Assembly (NCBI GenBank): GCA_017311185.1
Contig: JAESUZ010002383.1
Coordinates: forward strand, 2,294,001-2,358,000
DNA length: 64,000 bases
Source of the DNA: Proteles cristata cristata
Taxonomy: Eukaryota; Chordata; Mammalia; Carnivora; Hyaenidae
Reading direction: 5' to 3'
Below the pieces are notes generated by a model. It made no database searches and was not told the origin of the DNA. It worked only from the letters and a program-made list of their open reading frames with translations. Shown here piece by piece: positions 1-12,772 of the stretch (its first letter is position 1; the number at the start of each line of letters is the position of its first letter). The position numbers were made by a program, and so were the translations under genes.

Positions 1-65
1 CAGAATGGGAAGAAATATTTGCAAATCAATTTGCAAATCAATTATCTGATAGGGGTTTAATATCA

Positions 66-125
66 TATATATATATATATACATATCATATGATATGTTT
101 AAAATCATATACATATATATATATA

Positions 126-163
<38 letters not shown>
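66..163. repeat. (TA)n-rich microsatellite
   Basis: This is an interrupted run of alternating TA with ATC interruptions, directly abutting the truncated 3' side of an antisense SINE. It may have grown from the A/T-rich SINE tail. Confidence 0.9.
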
Positions 164-170
164 CATGACA

Positions 171-277
171 CTGCATTGTAGTGCAGAGCCCAATGTGGGG
201 CTCAAACTCAGGAACCATGAGATCATGACCTGAGCCAAAGCTGGATGCTCAACCAACTGAACCATCCAGGTGCCCCC
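171..277 (-). mobile_element. Carnivore tRNA-Lys SINE, head only
   Basis: Antisense copy: the GTGGGGCTC(A)AACTC box-B region, GAGATCATGACCTGAGCC and the ACCATCCAGGTGCCCCC head are visible. The CT-rich part and tail are replaced by TA repeats. Confidence 0.88.
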
Positions 278-440
278 ACCCAAAGCAATCTTTTAAAGAA
301 GTACAGTTTACAGCTAGATTAGTAATAGTCCTTGGATAATTTCTCTTTTCAGTGTTTGATTTAAATTAGAGGTGCTTTGCTTTATAAGAAAACTATAAAA
401 TTCAGTAAGTTATGTACTATTGTTTAAATAAACAAGTAGA

Positions 441-636
441 GGGGTGCCTGGGTGGTTCAGTCAGTTGACCGTCTGACGTGAGCTCAGGGCATGATCTCAC
501 AGTTTGTGAGTTCCAGCCCAGTGTGGACTCTGTGCTGACAGTGCAGAGCCTGGAGTCTGCTTCAGATTCTGTCTGTCTCTCTCTCTGCCCCTCCCCTGCT
601 TGCACCTTGTCTCTAAAAAAATAAACATTAAATAAT
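441..636 (+). mobile_element. Carnivore (felid-type) SINE
   Basis: Near full length: the head GGGGTGCCTGGGTGG, the CTCTGTGCTGACAGTGCAG body, a CT-rich segment and an AAAAAAATAAACATTAAAT tail. It has accumulated many substitutions and is an older copy. Confidence 0.92.
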
Positions 637-1354
637 CAAGTAGAAAGCTGATGCTGTATTAGTACACTAATTGCTAATCACAGCCTCTCTCACCCACAAC
701 AGACATCACTACTCTTTCTTAGTCAACATAAGAGGGAGAAGTAGTTGATCAGCTAATAGAATCCTTATTTTAAAGTAGAGAAAAATGAAAAGAGATACCT
801 ATATACCAAGAATGTTTTATTCTTAACCTAAAACTATACTGCAACCATTCAAGTTTCCTTGAAATGTCATGTAAACTTAAAGGTACTTGCAGAGCAACAA
901 AAATGCAGCCTCAAAGTTTATATTTTCCAATTATTTCACTGTTTTCTCAGCCACCCATAATTTAGCAGCCAATCTGGTTTTTTGGAGAACTGACCTTTAT
1001 CAAATCCCTCCAAAGCCACAAGCAAGTTTGTATAGAAATGAGTGTTCTTTATTTTGATGTTACATCGCATCAGTTATGCTAATAGATAATAGTTAATGGG
1101 ACTGTGTAATTGCCAAACAGGTATGTGGCATAAATAGGTTTTGTAGCAGACACACCTAATGCTTCCTGTGCAGACAACTCAAAGTGTGGGTGTGGAAGGT
1201 CATGGCCACTGGCGGGGGGCAGCATGGTAGCTCCATGTTTCGGAGGGCTGTCGGCCTCAGGATGTTTGGCAAAGTCAACAGTAGACACAGGTGAACCAGA
1301 TCTTTGAGAAGTGGGGGTTGGTCCAGAGACCCTTAGGTCTACCCTCACCTCTGC

Positions 1355-1570
1355 AGTACAATAGTTCTCAACCCTGGCGTCATGGTGGGGGGCAGTGCAG
1401 AGGCTGAAGAGCTGTAAGTTTGGTTCTCCCACTACCTGTACCAAAATCATCTCGAAGTCCAGTGATCCTGAGGTCCCATTCGGTCTCACTGCATCCAGAC
1501 CTCTGGAGATGATCCCGGCTTCTGCCCAGCTCCCAGTGACCCTGACGCATGCTCTATTTGAAAACCACCC
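1355..1570. mobile_element. hAT-Charlie (MER5-like) DNA-transposon fossil
   Basis: It begins AATAGTTCTCAACCCTGG and ends near GAAAACCAC, degraded forms of the CAGTGGTTCTCAA terminal inverted repeats of non-autonomous hAT elements. The family assignment is from recall. Confidence 0.5.
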
Positions 1571-1630
1571 TTTGAAATCGCTTGCCTGGCAGCCTGAATC
1601 TCCCCATAAGATACAAAGAAGTTGCCACAA

Positions 1631-1805
1631 TGGTGGTGGTTAACCTTGGTTGCACACTAATCACCCGGGGAGCTTGTATCTGCTTGGCAGAGATTCGGAT
1701 CTAGCTGGTCTGAGGAGGAGCCTGGGCACTGGTATTTTACCAGCTCTCCAGGTAACTTAAGAGCAGCAGGTAGGGCTGGGGACCACAACATTCCAGGGCT
1801 CGCAT
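1631..1805. mobile_element. hAT-Charlie (MER5/MER20-type) DNA-transposon fossil
   Basis: TGGTTAACCTTGGTTGCAC followed by ATCACCCGGGGAGCTT is typical of the terminus of these non-autonomous hAT elements. It lies next to another such fossil at 1355-1570. Confidence 0.6.
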
Positions 1806-2474
1806 TACAAATGGGGCAGCTCATATAGGCTCTTCCACATTCCTGAAAACCCAAACCGGTCTCACATCACCAGAATTTATTAGGCAAATAACAGTTTTCA
1901 TTAAAAAAATACACATTTTGAGTATGTTTTTCCCATAAAAGACCTACATTTATTTTTAGCAAGGGCCCAGGGAAGGGAGGCAGCTAAAATCAACTTCTTA
2001 AGAACTGCTAATTTGAAATGACTGAGACAACAGACCTCTAAAGGCCAAGTTCACAAGAGCTGAATGCAAGTTTCAAAACTGCTAAGAACATGAAGTGCAT
2101 TAGGGAGCCTGGGCAGGATTTCCAAAAAACGTTGCCATTTCTAGAACCAAACACTCTTTCCAGGCATTTATCTGGGTACCTGGAACCACAACGCTTCTAT
2201 AAAGTCATGATAATGAGGTCAAAGACAGGAATTCAACCTTCCCATGATTTAGAAAGACATCAGAACTCATTCCCACACAAAATGACACAGGCTGTTCTAA
2301 TTTTAAGGGCTTTACTAGAATTTGGAGGGCAGGCAAGGGTACATTCAAAAGAGTACCCCACTCAAAAAAGAGGGGGCTTCCATCATTCTCCATGTCCTTC
2401 CTTTGTTTTACTATTGCTTATACAACATTTCCCTGTACTATAGAATTATTTAGTGATCTATTGCCTTTTTCTTT

Positions 2475-2585
2475 ATTCGAATATAAGCTCCTTGAAGGCA
2501 AGCTTATAACCTATTTACTCTTACAGTACCAGACCTTAGAATAATGTCTGGCACCCAGGACACACGTATTTTGAATAAATGAAGC
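2475..2585 (+). mobile_element. L2 LINE 3' end
   Basis: It shows the L2 3' signature TAAGCTCCTTGAAGGCAAG ... TGTCTGGCACCCAGGACAC ... TGAATAAATGAA, in the sense orientation. Confidence 0.75.
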
Positions 2586-2690
2586 AAGGTTCTTACCCTG
2601 TGGAAAGTTAGAAACTGCAATATAACCCACTTGGCTGGGGCATGGTAAACACACAAATAGCTAACCACATGGATGACAGCCCATAAATCA

Positions 2691-2968
2691 AGAGCCCTGA
2701 ATCAAGACAGGGGCACCTGGGTGGCTTAGTCGGTTAAGCGTCCGACTTTCGCTTAGGTCATGATCTCGCGGTTCATGGGTTCGAGCCCCGTCGGGCTCTG
2801 TGCTGACTGCCAGCTCAGAGCCTGGAGCCTGTTTCAGTCTGTGACTCCCCTCTCTCTGACCCTCCCCTGCTCACGCTGTCTCTCTCTCTCCTAGAAATAA
2901 ATAATAAAAAAATATTTAAAAAAAAAAAAAAAGAAAAGAAAAGAAAAAAGAGCCCTGAATCAAGACAG
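2691..2968 (+). mobile_element. Young felid SINE with perfect 20-bp target-site duplication
   Basis: The SINE body is 2711-2948. Identical 20-bp copies of AGAGCCCTGAATCAAGACAG flank it at 2691-2710 and 2949-2968. It has retained CpGs in the tRNA-like head and a long A-rich tail with AAAAG repeats. It shares subfamily markers (GGCTTAGTCGG, TGACTGCCAGCTCAGAG, CCTAGAAATAAATAA) with the copies at 34257 and 58837. Confidence 0.96.
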
Positions 2969-3295
2969 AATCATAAGAACAATGGCTCCCATTCTGGTAT
3001 GGCCCCAACCTTTACACCCTTCACTGCTGACATCTCCAAAGCAAACCTGAGGGTAGTAGATAAGGAAAGCGAAGCTCAGAGAAAACAGGTGGCCTGTTGA
3101 AAGCTACAGGTGCTGGGTGGTAAGGGGGCAGGGAGCGGTCTGCCCCTTATCTGTGTCCCTCCTTCTGCACTACCTCAGCACAGCAAGTCCGGGGAGGTTT
3201 CCCCTGCCTCGTAATGACATAAAGCCGTTTTCTAACTTAAGTGCAATCACAGACAATAAGCATTTGGTGCTGAGTGATAAGATGTAGTAAGATAA

Positions 3296-3435
3296 TAACT
3301 TCCATTTATTGCACATTTACCGTATGCCAGGAACCACACTGCATGTATAGTTCTAGCTTACTCCTGCCCCAAATCCCATGAGATGCCTACTATTATCCCT
3401 GTTTGCTGACGAAGTTTAACAAGTTGGTGGGTAAA
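3296..3435 (-). mobile_element. MIR SINE
   Basis: TCCATTTATTGCACATTTAC, TATGCCAGG and TACTATTATCCCTGTTTGC follow the reverse-complement MIR consensus. Confidence 0.75.
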
Positions 3436-3564
3436 GAGGTTTGGGAGAGATCAGAACAGAAAATGATCTCTTAATCCTTTCTTAATGCGAAGAATCTCTC
3501 AGTCTGAGCGACACCTTCCTTGACCTAAAGGAGAGGAAGCTGCCAGCAAACCTTCCTTGAGAAC

Positions 3565-3740
3565 TTACCATGGAGCAGATACACTAAATTAAGCCCTCCT
3601 TGACCTTCCTTATTTCATCTCTACAGCCCTACAACCTGAGCACTGTCGGTGTCATTCTTGTTGAATGACAAAGCAGGGTCTGTGGAGGTTAAAATGTGCC
3701 CAGGGCCACAGGGCAACTGATGTCCAGAACCCCCCAGCCT
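3565..3740 (-). mobile_element. MIR SINE, diverged
   Basis: Part of the reverse-complement MIR core is visible: ATTTCATCTCTACAGCCCT, then TGACAAAGCAGGGTCTG and AGGGCCACAGGGC. Confidence 0.55.
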
Positions 3741-4704
3741 AATCCCTTCACCATGGTAACACGGGTCCAAGTGCCAACTTTTTCTTTTTCTTTCCTTTCC
3801 TGAAAGAGGCTGGAGCTGCTATTAATGGAATCAATAGCATGCTTCTCTGGGTCCACTGGAAATGTTCGCATTTCACTCTCTTCAAATATTATTTTGTGCC
3901 TCTTGTGGCCAGGGCCTGGCGGGCACCGGGGACCCACATGTGAATGAGACCCCTGGGCGCCTGCCATCAGGAAGCCACGGCGTGGCCCCAGCCTCTGGCT
4001 GGTGGGGGGCCCGGCCACACCAGAGGCAGTACTTGCCCCACCCAACCACTTTTTCTGGGTGCCAGCGCACTGCCACCATCAGCTGGTCTGCCTGTGTGAA
4101 ATTCAATTTTTTGAACTCCATATCCAGCTGGCGAAAGGGAGCCCTCGCAAGTTACAGATGTTTCCCCACAAGGACAAGAAACCGCTTACACTGAGACCTT
4201 TGTGTCTGTTCCTGACTCATCTGTCTTTTGGGTCACAGCCAGAATCACGCTTCCTTCTTATCTCATTTCTGAAAGAACAAAACTAGAAGGGAACACTTGA
4301 CCCTGGAGACAAGTAATACTAGCGAGTCATCACACGAGAATAAAATATTCAGAACGAACGCACATGTGTTTCTGCAAAGCCCTAAGCAAACATTTCTAAA
4401 CTGTTTCATCAAACATGGTTAATTCATCACAGCAGAAGCTTAAATAGAGGGAGAAAGAACGGAGAAAAGCACTAGAACGGAGAAGAGCAGGAGAGAGAGG
4501 GAAGAATGGAGAAGAAAGAGAACAGGCAGCAGAGAAAACAGATATGGGGATGAGGCAAGGCAGGAGGCCTGTAGAGTCAGGTTCCCGCCCACTACAGCCA
4601 GGAAGCCGAGGGGTGAGCACTAAGGAATTATCCAGTCTGGCCACCCCCCGAGAGCTGGGATGCCTCTAAAAAGGCCACCGCATCATCATGTGAGTATCTA
4701 TGGC

Positions 4705-4925
4705 GAGATTACTATGTGCCGCGCACTGTACTACATATGTGCACTGGCAAGAATGAGCTCAAGTAATCCAGATGACCCTATGGGTCAGTACTTACTACCC
4801 TCACTTTACAGCTGGGAACACTAAGGCTCGGAGCAGTGAGGTGTCAGGCAGAGGAGCACACAGCGAGGAAGTGGTAGAGCCTGGAAATGAATCCCGATCT
4901 GTCTCTACAGCCCATGCTCTTAATT
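4705..4925 (-). mobile_element. MIR SINE
   Basis: A nearly complete reverse-complement MIR: TACTATGTGCCGCGCACTG, ACTTTACAGCTGGGAACAC, GCACACAGCGAGGAAGTGG and CAGCCCATGCTCTTAA. Confidence 0.85.
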
Positions 4926-5941
4926 CAGACATCCTGCCTCTAGGGCTTTCTGCACTTATATGACCAGATAGCCTGTTAAATCTGAGTTTGGTAAAGGTAA
5001 ATAAGAGAGAGACAGAAACGATCCATAAAAAAAAAATTGAAACCTTGCCACAGGCTCGGTTTCCCTGCTGATAAGCTCCGAGCTCACACACCCTGGCCCA
5101 GCCTCACGGTCCCCATGTCCCCTCTAAGGCTGCAGGACCTCGGTGCTGCAGGGGCTGCTAGAGAACCAGGCGCAAAAATCCTTTTTCCCCTGCAATGTCT
5201 TTCCAGCACCCTCTACTGACCATGCTCTAGCGCCAGCTGCAAAGGAAAAATATTTCTAGGGCCCAGATCCATTTTCACAGCACAGTTAGAAAGGACGAAT
5301 TTGGAGCTGAACAGGGGTGAGCCAGGAGCCCGCAGAGAGTGGAGGGCTAGGCAAAGCGGCTAAGCATATGCTGGGTGTAGAAGCCACACGGATTTTGTTG
5401 AGGATCGTGCTAGAATGAAGCCTGAGGAACCTGACGGGACACACATCCAGTGTGAGCATTAGCCAGGTCTCTGTACAAGAGAAATTGGTGGCAGTTCTGA
5501 TCCCGAGAAGAGGAGCAAGGAAACAAGTCGAGGAGAAAGGACCAAACTGTGAAAAAAGTTACCAGTTTTGATGGTGGGATCCCTTAGAAAAACCAAGTCA
5601 CACCAGCGGGAGAAGGCAGAGCCCTGTGAGGACACAGGCTTTTTACTTTATCTCTGCCAATACTGTCCCTGATGAGCTCTGCCATCCAATCGTCAGTTTT
5701 GATGAGTGAAAGGGGTAAGTGAATGTGCCATACTCTTAAAATCGGTTTCCCTTCCTTTCTACCTTGTTATAAGAATCCAAATACTCTTGAGGACACAATG
5801 GATCTGATTGATAAGCCAATCACAACTGTCCCCTCCTCCACTTTCCCTGCCTCCCCTGCGGCCAAGGACGGCTATGTGACCCAGAGTGAATGATGAGAAA
5901 TATACTAGAAAGATGGCCAGGGGAAGCTTCTGTGCCCTGTC

Positions 5942-6146
5942 TTTTTTTAATGTTTATTTATTTTTGAGAGAAAAAGAGAGAATGAGTGCAAATGGGGGAG
6001 GGGCAGATAGAGAGGGAGACAGAATCCCAAGCAGGCTCCACTTTGTCAGCACAGAGCCTGACATGGGACTCGAACTCACGAACTGCGAGATCATGACCTG
6101 AGCCCAAGTTGGATGCTTAACCATCCCTGAGCCACCCAGGTGCCCC
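5942..6146 (-). mobile_element. Carnivore (felid-type) SINE
   Basis: Antisense full-length copy: TTTTTTTAATGTTTATTTA tail complement, GA-rich stretch, GGACTCGAACTCACGAACTG box-B complement and GAGCCACCCAGGTGCCCC head complement. Confidence 0.95.
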
Positions 6147-6324
6147 AGGAAGCTTGTTTCTTAATAACAGGAATAGACATGGCCGGCTCTAGCCCCTTGG
6201 CCCTTCGTTCTGCTGTGACCACAGATATGGGACTTGCTTGGATCTGTAGCAGTACTTGTGATCAGCAGACAGTAGGCCAATGTGCTAATAAGGATGACAA
6301 AGGAGGACAGAAGACGCCTGGGTC

Positions 6325-6372
6325 TTTAGTGATTCTAATGTGAACAATGTGATTCTAATGTGATTCTAATGA
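6325..6372. repeat. Short tandem repeat, GTGATTCTAAT unit
   Basis: The unit GTGATTCTAAT occurs three times within about 45 bp, the first two separated by GTGAACAAT and the last followed by GAGCCC. Confidence 0.85.
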
Positions 6373-7210
6373 GCCCATGACAGCTGACCCCAAGACCTTT
6401 TTATGTGAGAGGAGTAAGCCCTGTCTGATGCACTATGGGTGAGGCATTTTCCTCATTTCAGCTGAATGCACTTCTGGTGGATCCAAGGGAAAAGGGAAAA
6501 GTTCATCGGCACACTGTCCAGCTTGGGATAGTTTAATAAGTATTTTCACAAGCATCTCGTCTGACTCTCATGTCAGGCGTAACAGGTACTGTGCGCCCAT
6601 CTGCAGCGTAAGCACCATGGTTAAGGCATTGATGCAATTTGCTCAGAACTGGGATCTGTCCAGGTCTACGGACGTCATCGCACCTTCGACGGCATCAGAA
6701 GAAACACCTATGCTGGCTGCCAACTGAGTTTCATGTTGGGAGGCCCTACCCTTGGATTATGATCTTGTGGGAGCCATTACATTCTCACAAAATATGAGTA
6801 AGCAAAACCGATGTATTATTTTGGACCCTGGCCTCCACTGAAGAATGCAAGGAGGCCTGGTAGTTCCAATAGGCATCCAACAGGCCACTGGGTAAGGATG
6901 AGGGATCCTTTACCTTCTATCTCTGGCTCACCAGCAAGGTTCTTCCAGAAGAAGTGGTATGCTGTGCTTAGACGTGCCTGAGGAGGAAGTACTCTGCAGT
7001 CAAAGCGGTGAGGCATTTGTCTGCAAAAGCAGCCACGCCTCCACCTCTCCGAGTTATTACTCAAACTGCCACTGGTTGAAATGACCCAAATGCCACTCCA
7101 CAAAAAATCATGGACTTCTGAGTAACAAAATAAAGAGACACTGACTTAGGACAAATTCTTTGCATCAATTGCAGCAAATGGTCTGCATCACTTCTAGCTA
7201 ATGAACCAAA

Positions 7211-7234
7211 TGTTGTTGTTGTTGTCGTTGTTGT
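7211..7234. repeat. (TTG)n microsatellite
   Basis: Eight consecutive TTG-type triplets with one TCG interruption, directly before a long purine tract. Confidence 0.9.
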
Positions 7235-7237
7235 TAA

Positions 7238-7356
7238 TGGGAAGAGAAAAGGGAAGTGGAGAGGAAAGGAGAGAAGAAGGGAGGAAGAGGAGGGGAAAGA
7301 AAGGAAAATAAGAAATGAGGGAGAAGGGAGCAAAGAGGGGAAAAAAGGAAAAAGAG
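7238..7356. repeat. Polypurine tract, about 120 bp
   Basis: The plus strand is almost entirely G and A over this interval, with only a few pyrimidines. Such tracts can form triplex or mirror-repeat structures. The opposite-strand reading frames rich in Ser, Leu, Phe and Pro here are a by-product of the composition. Confidence 0.9.
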
Positions 7357-8374
7357 GCCTTTAGCCTGGGTGCAGCCTCTCCTGGGCAGGGGGTGCGAAT
7401 TCCAGGTCTCCCAGACCCAGGTTTCCTCCTGGGAAAATGCAGTAACTGCTGTCGCACAGGGCTGCTGGGAAGCTCCTGCCGACCTGGCATAACTCACGAC
7501 AAGTAAGCTGGCACCATCTGGAGGCCTGGCCAAAGCTTAGCCGGCTCTGAGGACCCGGAATGAATCCCGATTGGCCTAGAATGTCAGGGTGTGCCCTGCT
7601 TTACTCCATTCCATGCAGTGGCAATGGTGTCCTCTGGGCCTGTGCGGTGCACAAGTCGATGCACTAGCCCCACGGACTCCTGCTCTGCAGTTAACACCCC
7701 TCAGCGGCCTGGGGACAGAGGTCAAGGCTTCTCAGGCTCCTTCCCTCCCACCAACCATAACCACTGGCCCTCTCTTCCCTCTTGCACCCGAGGAGATGCT
7801 TGTTGGAACTTAATTAAGGATGTGAGGTGGATTTCCCCAAACCAAGAGCACGTGGACCAGCACTTAGGCCTTAGGAGTTTTGTCTGCAGACTCCTGACTT
7901 GTCCTTCAAAACCACCTGGTACTCTACCACCTAGTGTTTGATTTCATTTTTCCATTTCCTCTACTTTTCACATGGTCAGGTCAGTACTTCCGTCTCTGAG
8001 TGAGCCTCCCAGAGGGCAGACATGTCGCTGCAAGTCCTGATATACAAGTAGGTTCCTAAGTGGTCCTAGATGACAACAGTCTTTACAACATATCATTACA
8101 AATAATAAAAATGGCCAGATTTTACCTTTAGAGGCCTTTAGATTTGAGACGAAGGCAAAGGAGCCTCACCCATTCCGTTTCACTGGCTCTTCACTAAGAA
8201 TCCTACAAGTCTATTCGTTGAAATGTGTCTTAGGCTATCATGGATTTGATTCGGCCTCTTGAGATGTGAGGAGGTGTGCACGAGAAAGAAGAGGCTGCCA
8301 CAGACAGCCCATTCCTTAGGAGGCCGTCGAGAGGACTGGCCACAGTATATGCTCCTTCAATTCAAAGCTTGACT

Positions 8375-8515
8375 GAGCCTGGGGGACCTTCACCTCCACC
8401 TGCCTCAGTGCCTCACTTGAAAAGGGGGTTAATACCAGTATTGACTTGACAGCGCTGTTTCGAGGATCACACCTGGCACGGAGGAAGCGCTCAAATATTG
8501 CCAGTTACCATCAAC
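8375..8515 (+). mobile_element. MIR SINE, 3' portion
   Basis: The sense-strand MIR sequence is recognisable: GGGGGTTAATACCAGTATTG, GAGGATCACACCTGGCAC and GAAGCGCTCAAATATTGCC. Confidence 0.65.
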
Positions 8516-11282
8516 ACTTCCCAAAGGAGCTCTATCTAGTCAGAAATAGAATCAGGGAAGGGAGAAGCAAAGGCCAGCCAGCCATAAGCATTCCACACGA
8601 GCAGGGATAACTGCAGTGCTCCCTGGAGCTCCACAGTCCTGAGAGGCTGGACCAGGCCTCCTGGGAGGAGTCCTTATCTCTAGTACAGATGGACTCAGTA
8701 CTCAGGGCTTCACAGCCAGATTTTATGAGCATATGCTGCTTATATGATTTTTATTTAAGTATGAAATTGTATATAGACACTAAATACGATTTCAGAAGCA
8801 CACACAGTACATTTATAATTTTTTTCTAAATTGGTTTATCACTGTGGCTCCATGTTATAATATCTCTTCGTATACTACAATGGTGGATGATATTTCCAGC
8901 AAACACTCCACAGGGGGAAATATACCCCCACTCTTTATTTTTCACATAAAACTCTATCAACGAGCTCTGCCCTTGCATGGCTTGTTTCACAGTCTCAATG
9001 ATAGGACTCTTCAGTGATGTAGCAGGGTCCACAGTGTAAATTCCATGGCTTCTGCTTCTACCAAAACTTATTTCTCAAGGATTCCAGTGGGGATGGGAAG
9101 CTACCTGGGTGCCAGCTCACACTAGCACCCCACGTACCCTTTTGCCATGGCAGTGTAGACAGGAAGGGAAAGAGGTCAAACTGCCTTCAACTGGCCCAAC
9201 ACGTTCAACTGGCTTATGTGACTCCACATTCCCAGAATTTTTAAGTTGCTTCTCCACTTCCTTCTATAAGGATACTGCTACTTTGCTTTCCTCTCCCAGA
9301 AACAGCCAGAAATCCACATTTCTAATTTCTTCCTATAGCCACGGTTTTGCTCTCTTTGCTGAGCTTCCAAACAAGGGTTGATGTAAGGACCACAGGGAAC
9401 TCATTTAAAGGCATCCTTTTTTCAGGTATGTCTGAACTGCTTCCCAGCAGTGCTCATGGGGAATGAACTTTACTCTCCCAGGATGCAGCTGGGCCAGCCC
9501 GGGGGACTTGCGTTCCTGAATCAAAGAAAGAATGAAGACATCCAAGCTCCTCTCCTCCCCAGGCTGCCTTTCTCCAGTGGGGAGGGTGGCAGTGTCCTTG
9601 GCAATCTCTCAAGTCCCCCAGGACTGAACAACTTCAGCCGGGCTGAGAAGCTACGAGGAGGTGTGTGGGAACGCCCCCGGCCCCAGTTTTGCCCCCGTCC
9701 TCAGCACCTCAGGATCTGGCAATGCCCCTATGTCCTCCTGGCCCAGCCACTGCTGCACGGAACGGCCGAGTATGGGCATGTCCCCTCAAGCTACAACTCT
9801 GCCTTTGGAAGTATTCAGACTATACCTAGAATTCTCATCCAAAACATTTTTCCTATACGCTGTACTTTAATAGCGTCTAATAGGAGGGAAAATATCATCA
9901 TGGATACACCATTTCAGTTATTCTTACACATTTGTGCCCAATCATATTCAGAAGGCCGGGACTTGCAGGCTGTCCCAAGTTCCCGGGAGTAGGAATCTCG
10001 CTCCAAGAATGGTCTTAACCCTTTCTTTGCTTGAATGAACAGACTTGCTGTGCTTTTGTAACCCCCATCTGCATGGGTCCTCGGACTTCTTCCCGTGCTG
10101 TTCAGCATTTGGGCACCTAAGACCCTTTGGTCACCACCTGGGATGCTGTCCCCCTATCCACAGAGCGTGGCTTTCACACACATGGGCTCGCTCAGTGGCT
10201 TCTGTCCACGGACAGCCGTTGCTCTTCTCCCTCTCTGCTCCCTCTTGGTTCTCACACAGCAACTTCTTTTCCCATCTCCTAATCACCATTGTTCCCAGAT
10301 CGGCTGCCAAACTGTTAGGGTTGGAGTAATAGTAAAAAGCCTTGAGGCAAATTACAACCACAACAGCTGTGTTTACTAAGAGTTACAAATGAACTCATCA
10401 CAGCACAATTAGAGCAGGCAGGCAGTGCTTCGGAACCTTCCAGAAGCACCCCACCCTCAGGATGTTCGCTGGCTGCCTCAGCCCCCTGCTACCCAAGCCA
10501 GGCCTGGCTTTTGGAGGACAGACCCTCTGCTGAGCACAAGGGGCCTCTTTTCACCCATGATACTTTTATATGTTTTCTCCTCACAGCTGCACTCTTTCGC
10601 ACTCAGCTGTTTATGCCTCTGGGAGGAATGCCAGTCTCTGACAGAGTAGGCAACTGCTGGCGGTTCTCACAGGGGGCACCATGGAAATACTCTCCACCCT
10701 GAGGCCCCTCAGATGCCTCCCCAACCACCTGAGACAAGGCCTAGAATTCTCCCATCTATCACACAAACCTTTGGACCATCACTGACTTTTCTAAAGCATA
10801 AATGTTCCGTCTAAGAAATGACATCAAGATGATCACTTATCCATACCTTATGGTGGGTTTGGTTCCCCTAAACATCCCTCACGCTTTGTTTTATCACCTG
10901 TGAAATGGATACGTGCTTCGTGAGGCTCTGCAGCTGCTCACATTTCTGCAAAGTGTCACAGGGATGACTGAGTTACAAGGCCAGCATTCCTGAGGACCCA
11001 CATCAGCTGACTGTTCCCTTGCGTGGATTTATTTAGGTGACTTGCTACGACCATGGAAATAAAAAGGCGGATCCGTGGGGCAACGGGCCATGAGGCTAGT
11101 GTGCTGCCCTGGGAATCAAGGGCCCAGACTCAGGATTCAGCCTCATAAAACAAGGGCGTAAGCGTCTCCGACAGCGTGAGGTGGCTGTCGACTCCACAGC
11201 AGCCGTGCATCGTGCATAGAAAGGAAGCAGTTAAGATTTCTGTGTTGTAGGAAAATGGGTGACTCGCTAGCACACTGTGCCC

Positions 11283-11460
11283 CAAGCTTGCCTTCTTAAA
11301 GGAATCACCAGGAGCACTTGCTGAACATACAGTTCCCTGGAGATTCTGATAAGCTGAGTCGGAGGGGGGTCCCTGGCATCTGGATATTTAACAAATTCCC
11401 AGGTGGAACTTAACATCAGGCAAATGTGTTTAACATTGACCTAGATTCTGAGAACCAACT
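11283..11460. mobile_element. hAT-Charlie (MER5A-like) fossil
   Basis: AATCACCAGGAGCACTTGCT, GGAGATTCTGATAAGCTGAG and ATTCTGAGAACCA match the MER5A layout. Confidence 0.6.
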
Positions 11461-12545
11461 TAACCGGTTGGTTTAGGGCCATTCCCTGGAACACAGAATG
11501 GAAATCATTTCAATAAAGAAAAAAAAAAAAAGAATACATCAATGCTACACAAAAGGACCACACCAGTGTCTGCATGGACGTGACACAGAGCTATGGTTTC
11601 CAACTACAGCCATGGGAGGGTCTGTCGGCAGAGTTCTAAGGAGAAGTCTCCCTTCACGGGTGGAAAGGAACCTGAAGACTTTATTACATTATGCAAGAGC
11701 AATAACCCAACAGGTTCTAGGTCCCAGGTACAGAGTTTCCTGCCATGCATTCTTCCTAATGAAGAATGCACCCCCTCCCTGCCGACCCAAAGAAGAAAGC
11801 TTAGTTTCACTCGCAAGGTTAGCTTGGCAGAGGCATCTCTGGAAGGTCCTATTGGGGCTGGGCTGCTGACTGGAAAGTGCTCATGGGCTGGGCTCTGGAA
11901 AAAAAAAAAGTCTCTGAGTCTAACAAAGATTTTAAGAACCTGCGGTTCCTGCTGGAGCTGAGCGAGGGAAAAAGGAACTTGGCCTTCTGCTCGGCCCACC
12001 CTCATGCCTCAAAAAGTGCCAGACTCCTGAACAGGCCATTTGACAGGCGATTTGGCCTGGATGAAACATTCAGGATTGCACTCAAAGTTCCTTCTCAAAC
12101 TTTACCCTCTTCCAAGGAAACCTATTCTGTGAGAGGACTAGACAAAAGTATCTTCTCCCTTGCCTCCTCAGTACAAGGTCAAACACTCAAATACATCTGA
12201 TGGTCCAACACAAGCGTTAGAGAAGGCCCTAGAAGGACTTTCATCCCCAGAACAACCCCTAACCCATACGTCGGCACAGCCACTGCTAAGCTCCAGCCAA
12301 TGTTTGGCACACGAGGAGTTAGAGTCCAATTTGTCACACCATCTGCACTGTCAAGAGAAGCTAGGAGTTCTGGCCTTTCAAATGAACCTTCCCAAGTGGA
12401 AAACTTCCCTAATTTAAAAATACTGTGGTTAAAGAAGAATGTCTGTGAGTTAGAATTGGTCTGTGGGGTCTGAAGCTGTATCTGTTACTTTAGGCATAAA
12501 GCCGGGCCGTCACAAAAGAGCAGTCAACTGGCCAACATGTTTTCT

Positions 12546-12772
12546 TTCTTTCTTTTTTAATGTTTGTTTATTTATTTTGAGAGAAAGAAAGAGACAGAGA
12601 GCAAGCAGAAGAGAGGCAGAGAGAGAAAGGGAGACACAGAATCCCAAGCAGGCTCCACAGTCAGCACAGAGCCCAATGTAGGGCTCAAACTCATGAATCT
12701 GAGACCATGACCTGAGCCGAAACAAAGAGTTGGACGCTTAACCTACTGAGCCCCCCAGGCACCCCCCCCCCA
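12546..12772 (-). mobile_element. Carnivore (felid-type) SINE
   Basis: Antisense copy with a TTTAATGTTTGTTTATTTA tail complement, a GA-rich stretch, GGGCTCAAACTCATGAATC and the CCCCAGGCACCCC head complement. A small insertion (AACAAAG) interrupts the tRNA-like head. Confidence 0.94.

Noticed and set aside
1079..1630. Open frame of 183 codons on the minus strand
   Set aside because: It overlaps a hAT-type fossil and has no coding signature beyond length.
2711..2800. tRNA-Lys-like sequences with A and B boxes
   Set aside because: These are heads of SINEs with body and tail, not tRNA genes. No free tRNA gene was seen.
9450..9992. Open frame of 180 codons on the plus strand
   Set aside because: No recognisable protein, no splice or start context, and the region is intronic to MGAT5. 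Frames of this length occur by chance in 64 kb of GC-mixed DNA.
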